This document shows, piece by piece, positions 6,800 through 15,120 of a stretch of DNA of 46,555 nt. The DNA is from Candidatus Methanomethylophilaceae archaeon. Lineage in GTDB: Archaea > Thermoplasmatota > Thermoplasmata > Methanomassiliicoccales > Methanomethylophilaceae. The position numbers and the translations under genes were made by a program. The DNA lies in contig JAFTYV010000021.1 of the NCBI GenBank assembly GCA_017461225.1, forward strand, positions 1-46,555. Direction: 5' to 3'. Below the pieces are notes generated by a model. The model was not told the origin of the DNA. It saw only the letters and a program-made list of their open reading frames with translations, and searched no databases. Within the stretch, counting starts at the first letter, position 1; the number at the start of each line of letters is the position of its first letter.

Positions 6800-9205
6800 A
6801 TGGGTACCTGGGACGTCAGACTGATAAGCGCATCGTCCACGCAGGACGGTGACGAACCCGTCATAGAGCTGTACGGGAGGACACGCGACAGGAGGTCCAT
6901 CACGATCCTGGCGCACGGCTACAGGCCGTACATGCACGTGGTCGATCCGAGACCGGAACTGGCGGCGGAACTGGCCGCCGACCCGGACGTGTCCTCCGTC
7001 ACACCGGACAGACTGCTTTACAGGTCGGCGATGCACGACGTCCTCAGGGTGGAGCTGCACGGCCCGTGGAAGTCCACGGAGTTCAGGAACAGGTTCCGCA
7101 GAGCGGGCTACGACGTCCTGTCGGCCGACATCTCGTTCCATCACAGGTACTTCTACGACATGGACATGGGCTCGTGCATCGAGGTCACCGGCGAGGAGGT
7201 CGGGGGCAAGTACGGCACCGACCTGATCGTCAGGATGGACTCCTTCAGGAACCTGGAGTCCTTCGACCCCGGTCTCAGGATCCTGTCGTTCGACATCGAG
7301 AACAGCATAGAGCACGATTTCATCTACACCATATGCGCCGTGGTCGGCGAGAACGACACCATCAGGGAGTGCGAACCGCTCACCGGGAGCGAGAGGGACA
7401 TCATCACGGGGTTCTCAGACCTCATACGCAGGGAGGACCCGGACGTCATCACGGGGTACAACATAGACAACTACGACATCCGCAAGATAATCGAGAGGGC
7501 CAAGGCCAACCGCATGTCCGACGCCCTGCCCTGGGGCCGCGACGGCGGACAGCCGCGTCTCATCGGGGAGAGGTTCTGGAGGGTGAGGGGACGCCTCATC
7601 TGCGATGCGTGGTGGGCCGTCAAGAAGGAGCTGAGGCCGAAGCAGGAGACCCTGAACGCGGTGTCGTCCATGCTGCTGGGCGAACAGAAGCTGGACGTGG
7701 ACCCCAGGCAGATGGACTCCGAATGGGCCAACAACAGGGACAAGGTCATAAGGTACTGCACGAAGGACGCCGAGCTCGCACTCCGCATCCTGTTGGAGGT
7801 CGGGACCGTCCGCAAGGACATGGACCTGGCCGCCGTGTCCAAGCTGACGGTGGAGGACGTGATGACCTCCGGGTCGTCCCAGCTGGCGGACTCCCTGCTG
7901 ATCCGCGCCGCGGACAGGGGGAAGATCGGCGTCCCGATGACCAAGGGTAGGTTCCCGGGATCCGAGCAGATCGAGGGGGGCTACGTCCACACCATGACAC
8001 CGGGCCTGTACCACTGGGTGTGCGTGCTGGACTTCAAGTCGATGTACCCGTCCCTCATCATATCCAAGAACATCTGCTTCACGACGCTCTCCGACGACGG
8101 GGAGATCGTCAGCCCGTCCGGTGCCCGGTTCATGTCCAAGGAGAGACGCGTCGGGCTCCTGCCCACGATCCTCGAGAACCTCATGAACGAGAGGGACGAG
8201 ATCAAGGCGCGGATGAAGGGCACGTCGGACCCGCACGAGTACCGCTACCTGGACGGTCTCCAGGGGGCGGTCAAGGTCCTCATGAACACCTTCTACGGGG
8301 TGTTCGCATCGTCGTTCTACAGGTTCACGGACAAGAACATCGGCGCCGCCATAACATCGTTCGCCAGGGCGAACGTCAAGGGGATCATAAGCGACGTGGA
8401 GTCCGAGGGGGTCTCGGTGATCTACTCCGACACGGACTCCGTGTTCATGCAGTCCCCCCATCACGACCTGGAGGGTTCGGTCGGGTTCGGGACGGCCATG
8501 GCCGAGAGGTTCTCACGCGACGGCGGGACCCTGGAGTTCGAGAAGCTCCTGGAGCCCTTCTTCACACACGGGATGAAGAAGAGGTACGTGGGCAAGGTCG
8601 TGTGGCCTAAGGCGTCCGACGAGCTCCTGGTCAGGGGATACGAGATCCGCAGATCCGACTCCTTCGACCTCCAGAGCAACATGCTCACGGACCTGTTCGG
8701 GATGATCCTCGAGGAGAGGAACGACGAGGCCCTGGCCATGGTCAGGTCCACCGTCCAGAGGGTGCAGTCCGGCGACGTGTCCCCGTCCGAACTCGTCATA
8801 TCCAAGACGTGCAAGGGCCTGGACGCGTACGAGAACCCGGACAGGATGGCGAACGTCCAGGCTGCGAGGAAGCTCATGGCGATGGGGTACGACTTCATCC
8901 CCGGGATGAAGGTGTCCTGGATCGTCACGGACTCCAAGTCCACGCCGCAGAGCGTGGAGCCCTACATCAGCGGAACGGAGTTCGCATCTAAACCCGATTA
9001 CAGGTACTACGCGGAGCGCCTGGCCCAGACGGCGTCCCGCATCACGGAGGTCTTCGGATGGGAGGAGAGGGACCTCATGCTGGGCAGCCAGCAGTCGACA
9101 CTGTTCAGCGGGGCGTTCTCAGGTCGCGAGGAGCCCCGTAGGAGAAGCCAGAGGAAGGACGTCAAGCCGGGGCCGAGGGTCCGCAGCCTGGACGACTTCC
9201 TCTGA
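6800..9205 (+). CDS. polB: Family B DNA polymerase (PolB)
   Basis: About 801 residues with the full set of family B motifs. The proofreading exonuclease has Exo I SFDIEN, Exo II GYNIDNYD (Tyr replacing the usual Phe) and Exo III YCTKDAE. The polymerase has motif A DFKSMYPS, motif B KVLMNTFYG and motif C YSDTDS. The chromosomal replicative or repair polymerase of archaea has this form, and no intein is present at the usual sites. The extreme C-terminus, VRSLDDFL, resembles a PCNA-interacting peptide without its Gln. A GTG at 6791 is also in frame, but ATG 6800 has GTGATT upstream as a ribosome-binding site. Confidence 0.96.
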   Translation: MGTWDVRLISASSTQDGDEPVIELYGRTRDRRSITILAHGYRPYMHVVDPRPELAAELAADPDVSSVTPDRLLYRSAMHDVLRVELHGPWKSTEFRNRFRRAGYDVLSADISFHHRYFYDMDMGSCIEVTGEEVGGKYGTDLIVRMDSFRNLESFDPGLRILSFDIENSIEHDFIYTICAVVGENDTIRECEPLTGSERDIITGFSDLIRREDPDVITGYNIDNYDIRKIIERAKANRMSDALPWGRDGGQPRLIGERFWRVRGRLICDAWWAVKKELRPKQETLNAVSSMLLGEQKLDVDPRQMDSEWANNRDKVIRYCTKDAELALRILLEVGTVRKDMDLAAVSKLTVEDVMTSGSSQLADSLLIRAADRGKIGVPMTKGRFPGSEQIEGGYVHTMTPGLYHWVCVLDFKSMYPSLIISKNICFTTLSDDGEIVSPSGARFMSKERRVGLLPTILENLMNERDEIKARMKGTSDPHEYRYLDGLQGAVKVLMNTFYGVFASSFYRFTDKNIGAAITSFARANVKGIISDVESEGVSVIYSDTDSVFMQSPHHDLEGSVGFGTAMAERFSRDGGTLEFEKLLEPFFTHGMKKRYVGKVVWPKASDELLVRGYEIRRSDSFDLQSNMLTDLFGMILEERNDEALAMVRSTVQRVQSGDVSPSELVISKTCKGLDAYENPDRMANVQAARKLMAMGYDFIPGMKVSWIVTDSKSTPQSVEPYISGTEFASKPDYRYYAERLAQTASRITEVFGWEERDLMLGSQQSTLFSGAFSGREEPRRRSQRKDVKPGPRVRSLDDFL

Positions 9206-9244
9206 GACGCGGCCATCCGCATCGGAGGGATCATCACGGTTCTG

Positions 9245-10168
9245 TTGGGAGAGTTGGGCGAACGTCAGTTGATAGAGGATTTCAGGGGGTTCATAAGGCC
9301 CGAGGGGACCGTGGGTCCCGGCGACGATGCCGCCGTCATCGGAGGTGGAACCGTCGTCTCGACGGACATCGTGACCTTCGACAGGCACTTCCCCGCGGGG
9401 ATGACGTACGAGCAGTTCGGATGGTACGCCGCGGCCGTGAACTTCAGCGACCTGGCCGCGATGGGGGCCCGGCCGACGGGGCTCCTCGCGGCGCTCGCCC
9501 TGCCGATGGACCTGGAGGCCCAGGCGGCGTACGACATCATGAGCGGCATGGACCAGTGCGCGGAGTTCTGCGGCACCGGCATCGTCGGCGGCGACACGAA
9601 GGTCGGCCCCGGTATCGTGACCGGGACCGCCATAGGGACCATGGACGGCAGGAGGCCCATGCTCAGGAGCGGTGCCCGCCCGGGCGACATCGTGGCCGTG
9701 ACCGGTCCCGTCGGCGGACCCGCGGCGGGGTTCCTGTCGCTGGAGCACGGGGTGGACGCCCCCGAGGCCAGGGACTGCCTGTACGTCCCCGTCCCGCGTG
9801 TGGCGGAGGGCATGGCCCTCGCCTCCTGCGGTGCGGTGTCGTCGTGCATGGACCTGTCCGACGGATTGGGTACGGCCCTCCGCACGATCTGCGCATGCTC
9901 CGGTGTGGGCATGGACGTGGAGCTCGACTTCATACCCCGCGGACCGTACGTCGACGAGATGGCCGAGGTCTCCGGGACCCCCGTCGAGGACATCCTCCTC
10001 GGCTGGGGCGGGGAGTACGAGCTGGTCTTCACCATCGACCGCGACGGACTGGAACGCGTCTACGATGCGGAGGTGGAGTTCTCCATCATCGGACTCGTGA
10101 ACGACTCGGGCAGGGCGGAGCTGGTCCACGACGGCGAGCGCAGGGGGATCGGACATGGCGCATTCTGA
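9245..10168 (+). CDS. thiL: Thiamine-monophosphate kinase ThiL
   Basis: 307 residues. ThiL phosphorylates thiamine monophosphate to the active diphosphate cofactor. Visible motifs are GELGERQLIEDF at the N-terminus, the metal-binding GPGDDAAVI near residue 25, NFSDLAAMGARP near residues 65-76 and the C-terminal DLSDGLG with EYELVFT. The only reasonable start is TTG 9245, preceded about 12 bp upstream by GGAGGGATC. The 3' end overlaps the radical SAM gene by 14 bp, which implies co-expression. Confidence 0.94.
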   Translation: MGELGERQLIEDFRGFIRPEGTVGPGDDAAVIGGGTVVSTDIVTFDRHFPAGMTYEQFGWYAAAVNFSDLAAMGARPTGLLAALALPMDLEAQAAYDIMSGMDQCAEFCGTGIVGGDTKVGPGIVTGTAIGTMDGRRPMLRSGARPGDIVAVTGPVGGPAAGFLSLEHGVDAPEARDCLYVPVPRVAEGMALASCGAVSSCMDLSDGLGTALRTICACSGVGMDVELDFIPRGPYVDEMAEVSGTPVEDILLGWGGEYELVFTIDRDGLERVYDAEVEFSIIGLVNDSGRAELVHDGERRGIGHGAF

Positions 10169-11168
10169 GGACCGCACCGAGGCCGCGTTCTACGAGCGCG
10201 TCGACGGCGGCTACGTGTGCGGACTGTGTCCGCACGGGTGCATGATCCCCTACGGCGGATACGGCAGGTGCGGTGCCAGGAGGGCGGACGACGACATACT
10301 GGTGGCGTACTCGTACGGGAAGGTCTCGTCCCTGTGCGTGGACCCGGTGGAGAAGAAGCCCCTGTACCACTACAGACCCCGCGGCCGCTGCTTCTCCGTC
10401 GGCGGGATAGGCTGCAACATGTCATGCAAGCACTGCCAGAACTACGCCATATCCATGCTGTCCTCCGGGAAGAAGAGGACCACCTACGAGAGGCCTGACG
10501 AGCTCGTCGCCCTCTGCAGGAGGGAGCTGCAGGACACCCTGGCGTTCACGTACAACGAACCGGTGATATGGTTCGAGTACATCATGGACGTGGCGGAGGC
10601 CGATCCGGACCTGCGCATCGTCCTGATCACCAACGGACTGGTGAACGAGTCCCCGCTGAGGGAGCTCTGCAGGGTGACCGAGGCCATGAACGTGGACATC
10701 AAGGGGTTCACCGACGAGTTCTACATGAAGGTCTGCGGAGCGCACCTGCGCGACGTCCTGGAGTCCGCACGCATCATCCTGGAGGAGGGCGTCCACCTCG
10801 AGCTGACGTACCTCGTCATCCCCGGGTACAACGACTCCGATGACGAGATCGTCGATTTCTGCACATGGGTGCGCGACGAGCTGTCCCCCGGCGTCCCGGT
10901 GCACTTCACCAGGTTCCACCCGGACAACGAGATGATGGACGTCCAGTGGACACCCGTGGAATCCGTGATACGCTGCAGGCAGATAGGCATCGACTGCGGA
11001 CTGGAGCACGTCTACGTCGGGAACACCCTGATCGAGGATGCGGACGACACCGTCTGCCCCGGTTGCGGCACCGTCCTCATCGAACGCCTCGGATACCTGG
11101 TGGACGTCGTGTCCCTCGACGGGGACAGGTGCAGCCAGTGCGGACGCAGGATAGACATCATAAGATGA
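10155..11168 (+). CDS. amrS: AmmeMemoRadiSam-type radical SAM enzyme (AmrS)
   Basis: 337 residues. The radical SAM cluster motif is CNMSCKHC near residues 89-96, in the context GGIGCNMSCKHCQNYAIS, preceded by an N-terminal Cys-rich segment (CGLCPHGC, RCGARR). The C-terminus has two further CxxC pairs (CPGCG, CSQCG) that may bind zinc or a second cluster. This is the AmrS family, often annotated as a pyruvate formate-lyase activating enzyme homologue and usually paired with AMMECR1 and MEMO domains. Neither partner is adjacent here. It overlaps thiL, and its 3' end overlaps the convergent peptidase gene by 11 bp. Confidence 0.92.
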   Translation: MAHSEDRTEAAFYERVDGGYVCGLCPHGCMIPYGGYGRCGARRADDDILVAYSYGKVSSLCVDPVEKKPLYHYRPRGRCFSVGGIGCNMSCKHCQNYAISMLSSGKKRTTYERPDELVALCRRELQDTLAFTYNEPVIWFEYIMDVAEADPDLRIVLITNGLVNESPLRELCRVTEAMNVDIKGFTDEFYMKVCGAHLRDVLESARIILEEGVHLELTYLVIPGYNDSDDEIVDFCTWVRDELSPGVPVHFTRFHPDNEMMDVQWTPVESVIRCRQIGIDCGLEHVYVGNTLIEDADDTVCPGCGTVLIERLGYLVDVVSLDGDRCSQCGRRIDIIR

Positions 11169-11955
11169 GGGTCGCGGCCAGGACCAGCACCGTGGCGACG
11201 GTCACCGGCACCATGAACGGGATCATGGGGGTGACCAGGACCGAGGTGGCGCCTGCGTCGGCCAACCTGTCGAGCACCGCCCCCGTGTCATCCCCCATGC
11301 GGCACGGCACCACCCTGCCGTCCACGGCATCCTCCACCGGCCAGGCGAACATGCCCCTCGCCTCGGACAACGGGACCCTGTAGTTCGAGAACATGCCGGG
11401 GCACACGCGACCGTCGGCGATGTTCCTCGCGAGAACCCGTACGGTGGATGCGATGGTCAGGACGGATGCGACCACCAGGATCACGAGGGACGGGTTGAGC
11501 AGCAGGACCGACGGGAGACCCGCTTGATCGGGGAACAGCGGGAACGCCAGCGTCAGGACGAACACCGCCTTCACATCAGCACCCCCGTGCAGGATACCCG
11601 TGAGGTACAGGAGCATGCACAGTGCGAACATGCCTGTGACGACCGCCCCGCGTGCATCGCCCTCGAGGACTGCGTATCCGGACAGGACGCATGCGGCGAC
11701 TACGACGGGGGCCGCCCTGATGCCCACCAGGTACGGGGAGAGCATGTAGAACAGGAACAGAGCCGCCGCGGCCACCAGGGCGGATGCCGGCATGACACCG
11801 CACGACCGATCTGACGCCAGCATGACGAGGGCGGCGGCCCCGGACACCACCCAGTGCGCATCCGGCACCTCCCTGGTGCGGACATCGTGGACCGACGCGG
11901 AGATCAGGACGGTCAGGATCACCAGGGACCCCACGAGAGAAACCCACGGAACCAT
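11158..11955 (-). CDS. A24 family prepilin/preflagellin peptidase-like membrane protein
   Basis: 265 residues, highly hydrophobic with about six to eight membrane segments. The two aspartates of A24 aspartic peptidases are present, in SVHDVRTREVPD near residue 23 and GGADVKA near residue 130. It most resembles archaeal FlaK/EppA-type enzymes that trim class III signal peptides of pilins and archaellins. No pilin, archaellin or secretion ATPase gene is in the window, so the substrate is unknown. The ATG at 11955 is 25 bp from the TATA element shared with the MscS gene, predicting a leaderless mRNA. Confidence 0.85.
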   Translation of the reverse strand: MVPWVSLVGSLVILTVLISASVHDVRTREVPDAHWVVSGAAALVMLASDRSCGVMPASALVAAAALFLFYMLSPYLVGIRAAPVVVAACVLSGYAVLEGDARGAVVTGMFALCMLLYLTGILHGGADVKAVFVLTLAFPLFPDQAGLPSVLLLNPSLVILVVASVLTIASTVRVLARNIADGRVCPGMFSNYRVPLSEARGMFAWPVEDAVDGRVVPCRMGDDTGAVLDRLADAGATSVLVTPMIPFMVPVTVATVLVLAATLIL

Positions 11956-11976
11956 CGTATCGCGATCCCACTCAGG

Positions 11977-11984
11977 TTATAATA
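11977..11984. promoter_or_regulatory. Shared TATA element of a divergent gene pair
   Basis: TTATAATA reads as a TATA box on both strands. It lies midway in the 50-bp gap between the minus-strand ATG (11955, about 25 bp away) and the plus-strand ATG (12006, about 26 bp away). No ribosome-binding site precedes either start, so both mRNAs are predicted to be leaderless. Confidence 0.65.
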
Positions 11985-12005
11985 CGATAGCCCCTTACTC
12001 GCACC

Positions 12006-13640
12006 ATGGATATGAGGAAGATGGCGACCGCTGTCGCGATCATCGTCCTGGCGACCGTGCTGGTGCCCATGGCAGTGGATGAGGGGGATGCACTCTCGTC
12101 CTCGGACGTGAGCATCAGCATCCCCGGATACGATGTGCGCACAGAGGCATCCGCCGACGGAAACATCGACCTGTACCTCTCGACGGATGTCGGGAACGGC
12201 AGCAGCAAGGACATCACACTGTACCTGATCAACCAGACCGAGGACTACATCAACGTGACCGTGATCGGTGACGGCTCCGGTGTCGCCACGACGGCGGCGA
12301 CCACCGACAGGAACCTCGTCGGCCCCGCATCCGGAGGGGACTTCATATGCACCGTGACCCTGACGATCACCACGGATGTCTACGCGGACAACCAGTCCGT
12401 GCCCACATCGACGAGGATAGTCGTCACGGACATAACCGACGCCTCTGACGCCAGGGAGGTCACGTTCACCCTGAACGTCACGGCGGTGATCGAGTCGTCC
12501 CTATCCAGCGACGATTCGTACAACAAGTTCTTCGGGGTGATCCCCAACACCCTCGGTGAACCGTTCGACGAGGCATGGTTCACCGCACTCGTGACACTCA
12601 TCATCTGGATTCTCGCCACCGCGGTCGTGTCCTACGTCGTCATCCCCCTCTTCACGAGGTTCGCAGGCGCCAGGAAGACCCAGCAGGAGAAGGACAAGCT
12701 GAAGGTCGCCCTCACGGAGTCCATCACCCTGCTCATGTTCATCGTGGCCATCAACGAATGCGTCGTCATCCTGGGGGCGAGCCCCGAGCTGTGCGCCACG
12801 ATCTCCACCATCTCCAAGGTCCTCTACATCGTGGTCGGAGCCGTAATCGTCTGGCAGCTCTACCTCTTCATAATGACCACGATCATCAACGGCATAGACG
12901 AGAACACGGACGTCGACGGACTGGACACGTCCCTGATCCCCCTGTTCAAGATGATCGGCAAGCTGTTCATCACCGTGGTGTCGGTCGCCGCAATCCTGGC
13001 CGCATTCGGCGTGGACCTCGCAGGCATACTCGTGAGCGCAGGGGTCATATCCCTAGGTATCACCATGGGTGCCCAGGAGACCCTCAACCAGTTCTTCAGC
13101 GGGGTCGTCCTCCTCGCCACGAGGCCGTTCAAGAAGGGCGACTTCGTGAAGATCAACAACGACGTGTACACTGTCCGCAAGGTCAAGCTGATGTTCACCG
13201 AGTTCAACAACTGGGACAACGACCAGATCATCACCATGCCCAACAACAAGGTCTCGTCGTCGATGATCGTCAACCTCACCCGCGAGTCCAAGGACACCAG
13301 GATCTACGTCTACATGTCCGTGGCGTACGACTCCGACCTCTCCCTCGTCAAGGAGCTCATGGTCAGGGCAGCCAACATGCATCCCCATGTCATCAATGAC
13401 GGGACCAGGTCCATGCCCTCCACCAGGCTGACCAACTTCCTGGACTCTGGGATCGAGTACAGGCTCGCATGCTACGTGGACGACTTCGACAACAACTCGC
13501 ACTACGCCGGACAGATCCGCGAGATCATCTTCAAGCTCTTCAAGGACAACGGCATCGAGATCCCCTACAACAGGCTCGAGATCGACCTCCTGGGCCCCTG
13601 CGACGGGAAGAAGAAGGAGTCCGACAAGACCACTGACTGA
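12006..13640 (+). CDS. mscS: MscS-family mechanosensitive channel with secreted N-terminal domain
   Basis: 544 residues. An N-terminal signal peptide or anchor (MATAVAIIVLATVLVPMA) is followed by a beta-rich extracytoplasmic domain of about 130 residues with five N-X-S/T sequons (NGS, NQT, NVT, NQS, NVT). Four membrane segments follow between about 185 and 370. The pore helix and MscS core are LVSAGVISLGITMGAQETL and ATRPFKKGDFVKI, with a C-terminal cytoplasmic domain. It should release solutes on hypo-osmotic shock. The extra N-terminal domain is not part of the minimal MscS protein and may contact the cell envelope. A hairpin follows the stop codon. Confidence 0.92.
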   Translation: MDMRKMATAVAIIVLATVLVPMAVDEGDALSSSDVSISIPGYDVRTEASADGNIDLYLSTDVGNGSSKDITLYLINQTEDYINVTVIGDGSGVATTAATTDRNLVGPASGGDFICTVTLTITTDVYADNQSVPTSTRIVVTDITDASDAREVTFTLNVTAVIESSLSSDDSYNKFFGVIPNTLGEPFDEAWFTALVTLIIWILATAVVSYVVIPLFTRFAGARKTQQEKDKLKVALTESITLLMFIVAINECVVILGASPELCATISTISKVLYIVVGAVIVWQLYLFIMTTIINGIDENTDVDGLDTSLIPLFKMIGKLFITVVSVAAILAAFGVDLAGILVSAGVISLGITMGAQETLNQFFSGVVLLATRPFKKGDFVKINNDVYTVRKVKLMFTEFNNWDNDQIITMPNNKVSSSMIVNLTRESKDTRIYVYMSVAYDSDLSLVKELMVRAANMHPHVINDGTRSMPSTRLTNFLDSGIEYRLACYVDDFDNNSHYAGQIREIIFKLFKDNGIEIPYNRLEIDLLGPCDGKKKESDKTTD

Positions 13641-13642
13641 TC

Positions 13643-13690
13643 GGTTCTGCGGATTCCGCAGAACCCAAACCCTTTCCCCTTTCTTTCACC
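13643..13690 (+). terminator. Hairpin and pyrimidine-rich tract after the MscS gene
   Basis: A perfect inverted repeat with 11-nt arms (GGTTCTGCGGA / TCCGCAGAACC) around one central base occupies 13643-13665. A C/T-rich tract (CCCTTTCCCCTTTCTTTC) follows. It begins 2 bp after the mscS stop codon, so it probably ends or stabilises that mRNA. Confidence 0.6.
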
Positions 13691-13735
13691 TTCTGACACT
13701 GAGGATTCCAGCGACTCTTCAACGAAATCCCACAG

Positions 13736-13745
13736 TTTATATAAT
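13736..13745 (+). promoter_or_regulatory. TATA element of the lysine cluster
   Basis: TTTATATAAT predicts a transcript start near 13765. The operator palindrome at 13744-13758 starts on its last bases. A GGTGAT ribosome-binding site lies at 13785-13790. Confidence 0.65.
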
Positions 13746-13758
13746 TAGATTATCTAAT
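13744..13758 (+). promoter_or_regulatory. Palindromic operator, probably for the adjacent Lrp regulator
   Basis: ATTAGAT-T-ATCTAAT is a perfect inverted repeat with 7-nt arms and one central base. It lies between the TATA box and the expected transcript start, where a bound protein would block initiation. Short A/T-rich palindromes of this form are typical of Lrp/AsnC sites. Autoregulation by the next gene is inferred. Confidence 0.6.
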
Positions 13759-13793
13759 CCGACCATCAGAAGCAGTATGCTGCGGGTGATTCT

Positions 13794-14216
13794 ATGATGG
13801 ACAACCTTGACAAAAAGATCGTCGAGATAATGAAGAGGGACTCAAGATGTCCCTTCGTGGAGATAGCGAGCCAGATCGGCGTTTCCGAGGGCACCGTGCG
13901 CAGCAGGGTCCACAGGATGGTCGAGGAGGGCATCATCCGTGGTTTCACCATCAAGACGAGTTCCAGGAACGTCAAGGCGCTCGTGGAGATCAGGATCGAC
14001 GTCAACACCGACACGCAGGGCATCGCCAGGGAGCTCGCCAGCTACGACGGTGTGACGGAGGTGTTCGAGGTCACGGGAGACCAGGACATCATCGCTATCG
14101 TGGACGTGGAGTCATCACAGCACCTCAACGACATCATAGAGCGCGTCAGGCGTTACGACAACATCCTGAGCACCCGTACCCGCCTCATACTGAAGGAGCA
14201 TTTCGGGGAGGCCTGA
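13794..14216 (+). CDS. Lrp/AsnC-family transcriptional regulator
   Basis: 140 residues. An N-terminal winged helix-turn-helix (LDKKIVEIMKRDSRC, then IGVSEGTVRSRVHRMVEEGII) is followed by a RAM/ACT-like effector domain (ALVEIRIDV, EVFEVTGDQDIIAIVDV). The order matches archaeal Lrp, LysM-type and Ptr regulators. It is the first gene of the lysine cluster, with dapA starting 4 bp later, so lysine or a pathway intermediate is a likely ligand. This is inferred from context, not from ligand residues. A perfect palindrome overlaps its promoter. Confidence 0.93.
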   Translation: MMDNLDKKIVEIMKRDSRCPFVEIASQIGVSEGTVRSRVHRMVEEGIIRGFTIKTSSRNVKALVEIRIDVNTDTQGIARELASYDGVTEVFEVTGDQDIIAIVDVESSQHLNDIIERVRRYDNILSTRTRLILKEHFGEA

Positions 14217-14220
14217 GAGA

Positions 14221-15090
14221 ATGTTTGCAGGTACAGGTACGGCTATCATCACACCCTTCGACAGGGATGGATCCGTGGACGAGGAGGCTCTCAGGAGACT
14301 CGTCAGGTTCCAGGAGGAGAACGGGGTCAACACCCTCATCCCGTGCGGATCCACGGGGGAGTCGGCCATGCTCAGCCACGAGGAGCACATCCGTGTGATC
14401 AGCATCGTCGTGGACGAGGCGAAGAAGGCCAAGGTCCTCGCGGGAGCGGGGAGCAACTGCACCTCCGAGGCCGTGATGCTCAGCAAGAAGGCCGAGGACC
14501 TCGGGGCGGACGGCATACTCTCCATCTCACCCTACTACGTCAAGCCCACCCAGGAGGGCATCTACCAGCACTACGTCGCCATCGAGGAGGCGGTGGACGT
14601 GCCCATCATAGTCTACAACATCCCCGGCAGGACCGGGTCGAACATCACCGTGGACACCATGCTCCGCCTCGCGGAGCTGGAGGGGATCGTCGGCGTCAAG
14701 GAGGCCAGCGGCAACATGTCCCAGATCCAGAACATCATCGCCAGGAGACCGGAGGGCTTCGAGGTCCTCAGCGGGGACGACAGCATCACGCTCGCCCTGA
14801 TGAGCATGGGTGCCGACGGCGTGATCTCCGTGACGTCCAACTGCTGCCCCGGACTCGTGTCCGAGATGGTCAACAACGCCCAGTCGGACAACTTCGAGAT
14901 CGCGAAGAACATCCACAACAAGCTCCTGCCCCTCTTCGGTGCTCTGTTCTGCGAATCCAACCCCATCCCGATCAAGTACGTCATGGGGACGATGGGGTAC
15001 GGCAACGGTTCGCCGAGACTGCCCCTCACACCCCTGTCCGAGAACGGCAGGGCGATACTGGACCCCATCCTCAGGGACCTGGGGATCTGA
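14221..15090 (+). CDS. dapA: 4-Hydroxy-tetrahydrodipicolinate synthase
   Basis: 289 residues, the usual DapA length. It condenses pyruvate with aspartate semialdehyde, the first committed step of the diaminopimelate/lysine pathway. Visible residues are the substrate loop GSTGESAML near 40-48 (Ser where GTTGE is usual), the catalytic Tyr in YNIPGRTG, and the Schiff-base Lys in GVKEASGN near residue 160. Other aldolases of the NAL/DapA family cannot be excluded by sequence alone. The placement with aspartokinase, lysA and dapL makes lysine synthesis clear. Confidence 0.95.
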   Translation: MFAGTGTAIITPFDRDGSVDEEALRRLVRFQEENGVNTLIPCGSTGESAMLSHEEHIRVISIVVDEAKKAKVLAGAGSNCTSEAVMLSKKAEDLGADGILSISPYYVKPTQEGIYQHYVAIEEAVDVPIIVYNIPGRTGSNITVDTMLRLAELEGIVGVKEASGNMSQIQNIIARRPEGFEVLSGDDSITLALMSMGADGVISVTSNCCPGLVSEMVNNAQSDNFEIAKNIHNKLLPLFGALFCESNPIPIKYVMGTMGYGNGSPRLPLTPLSENGRAILDPILRDLGI

Positions 15091-15120
15091 CACACCCACA
15101 ACTAATAGGAGATCCTTACA

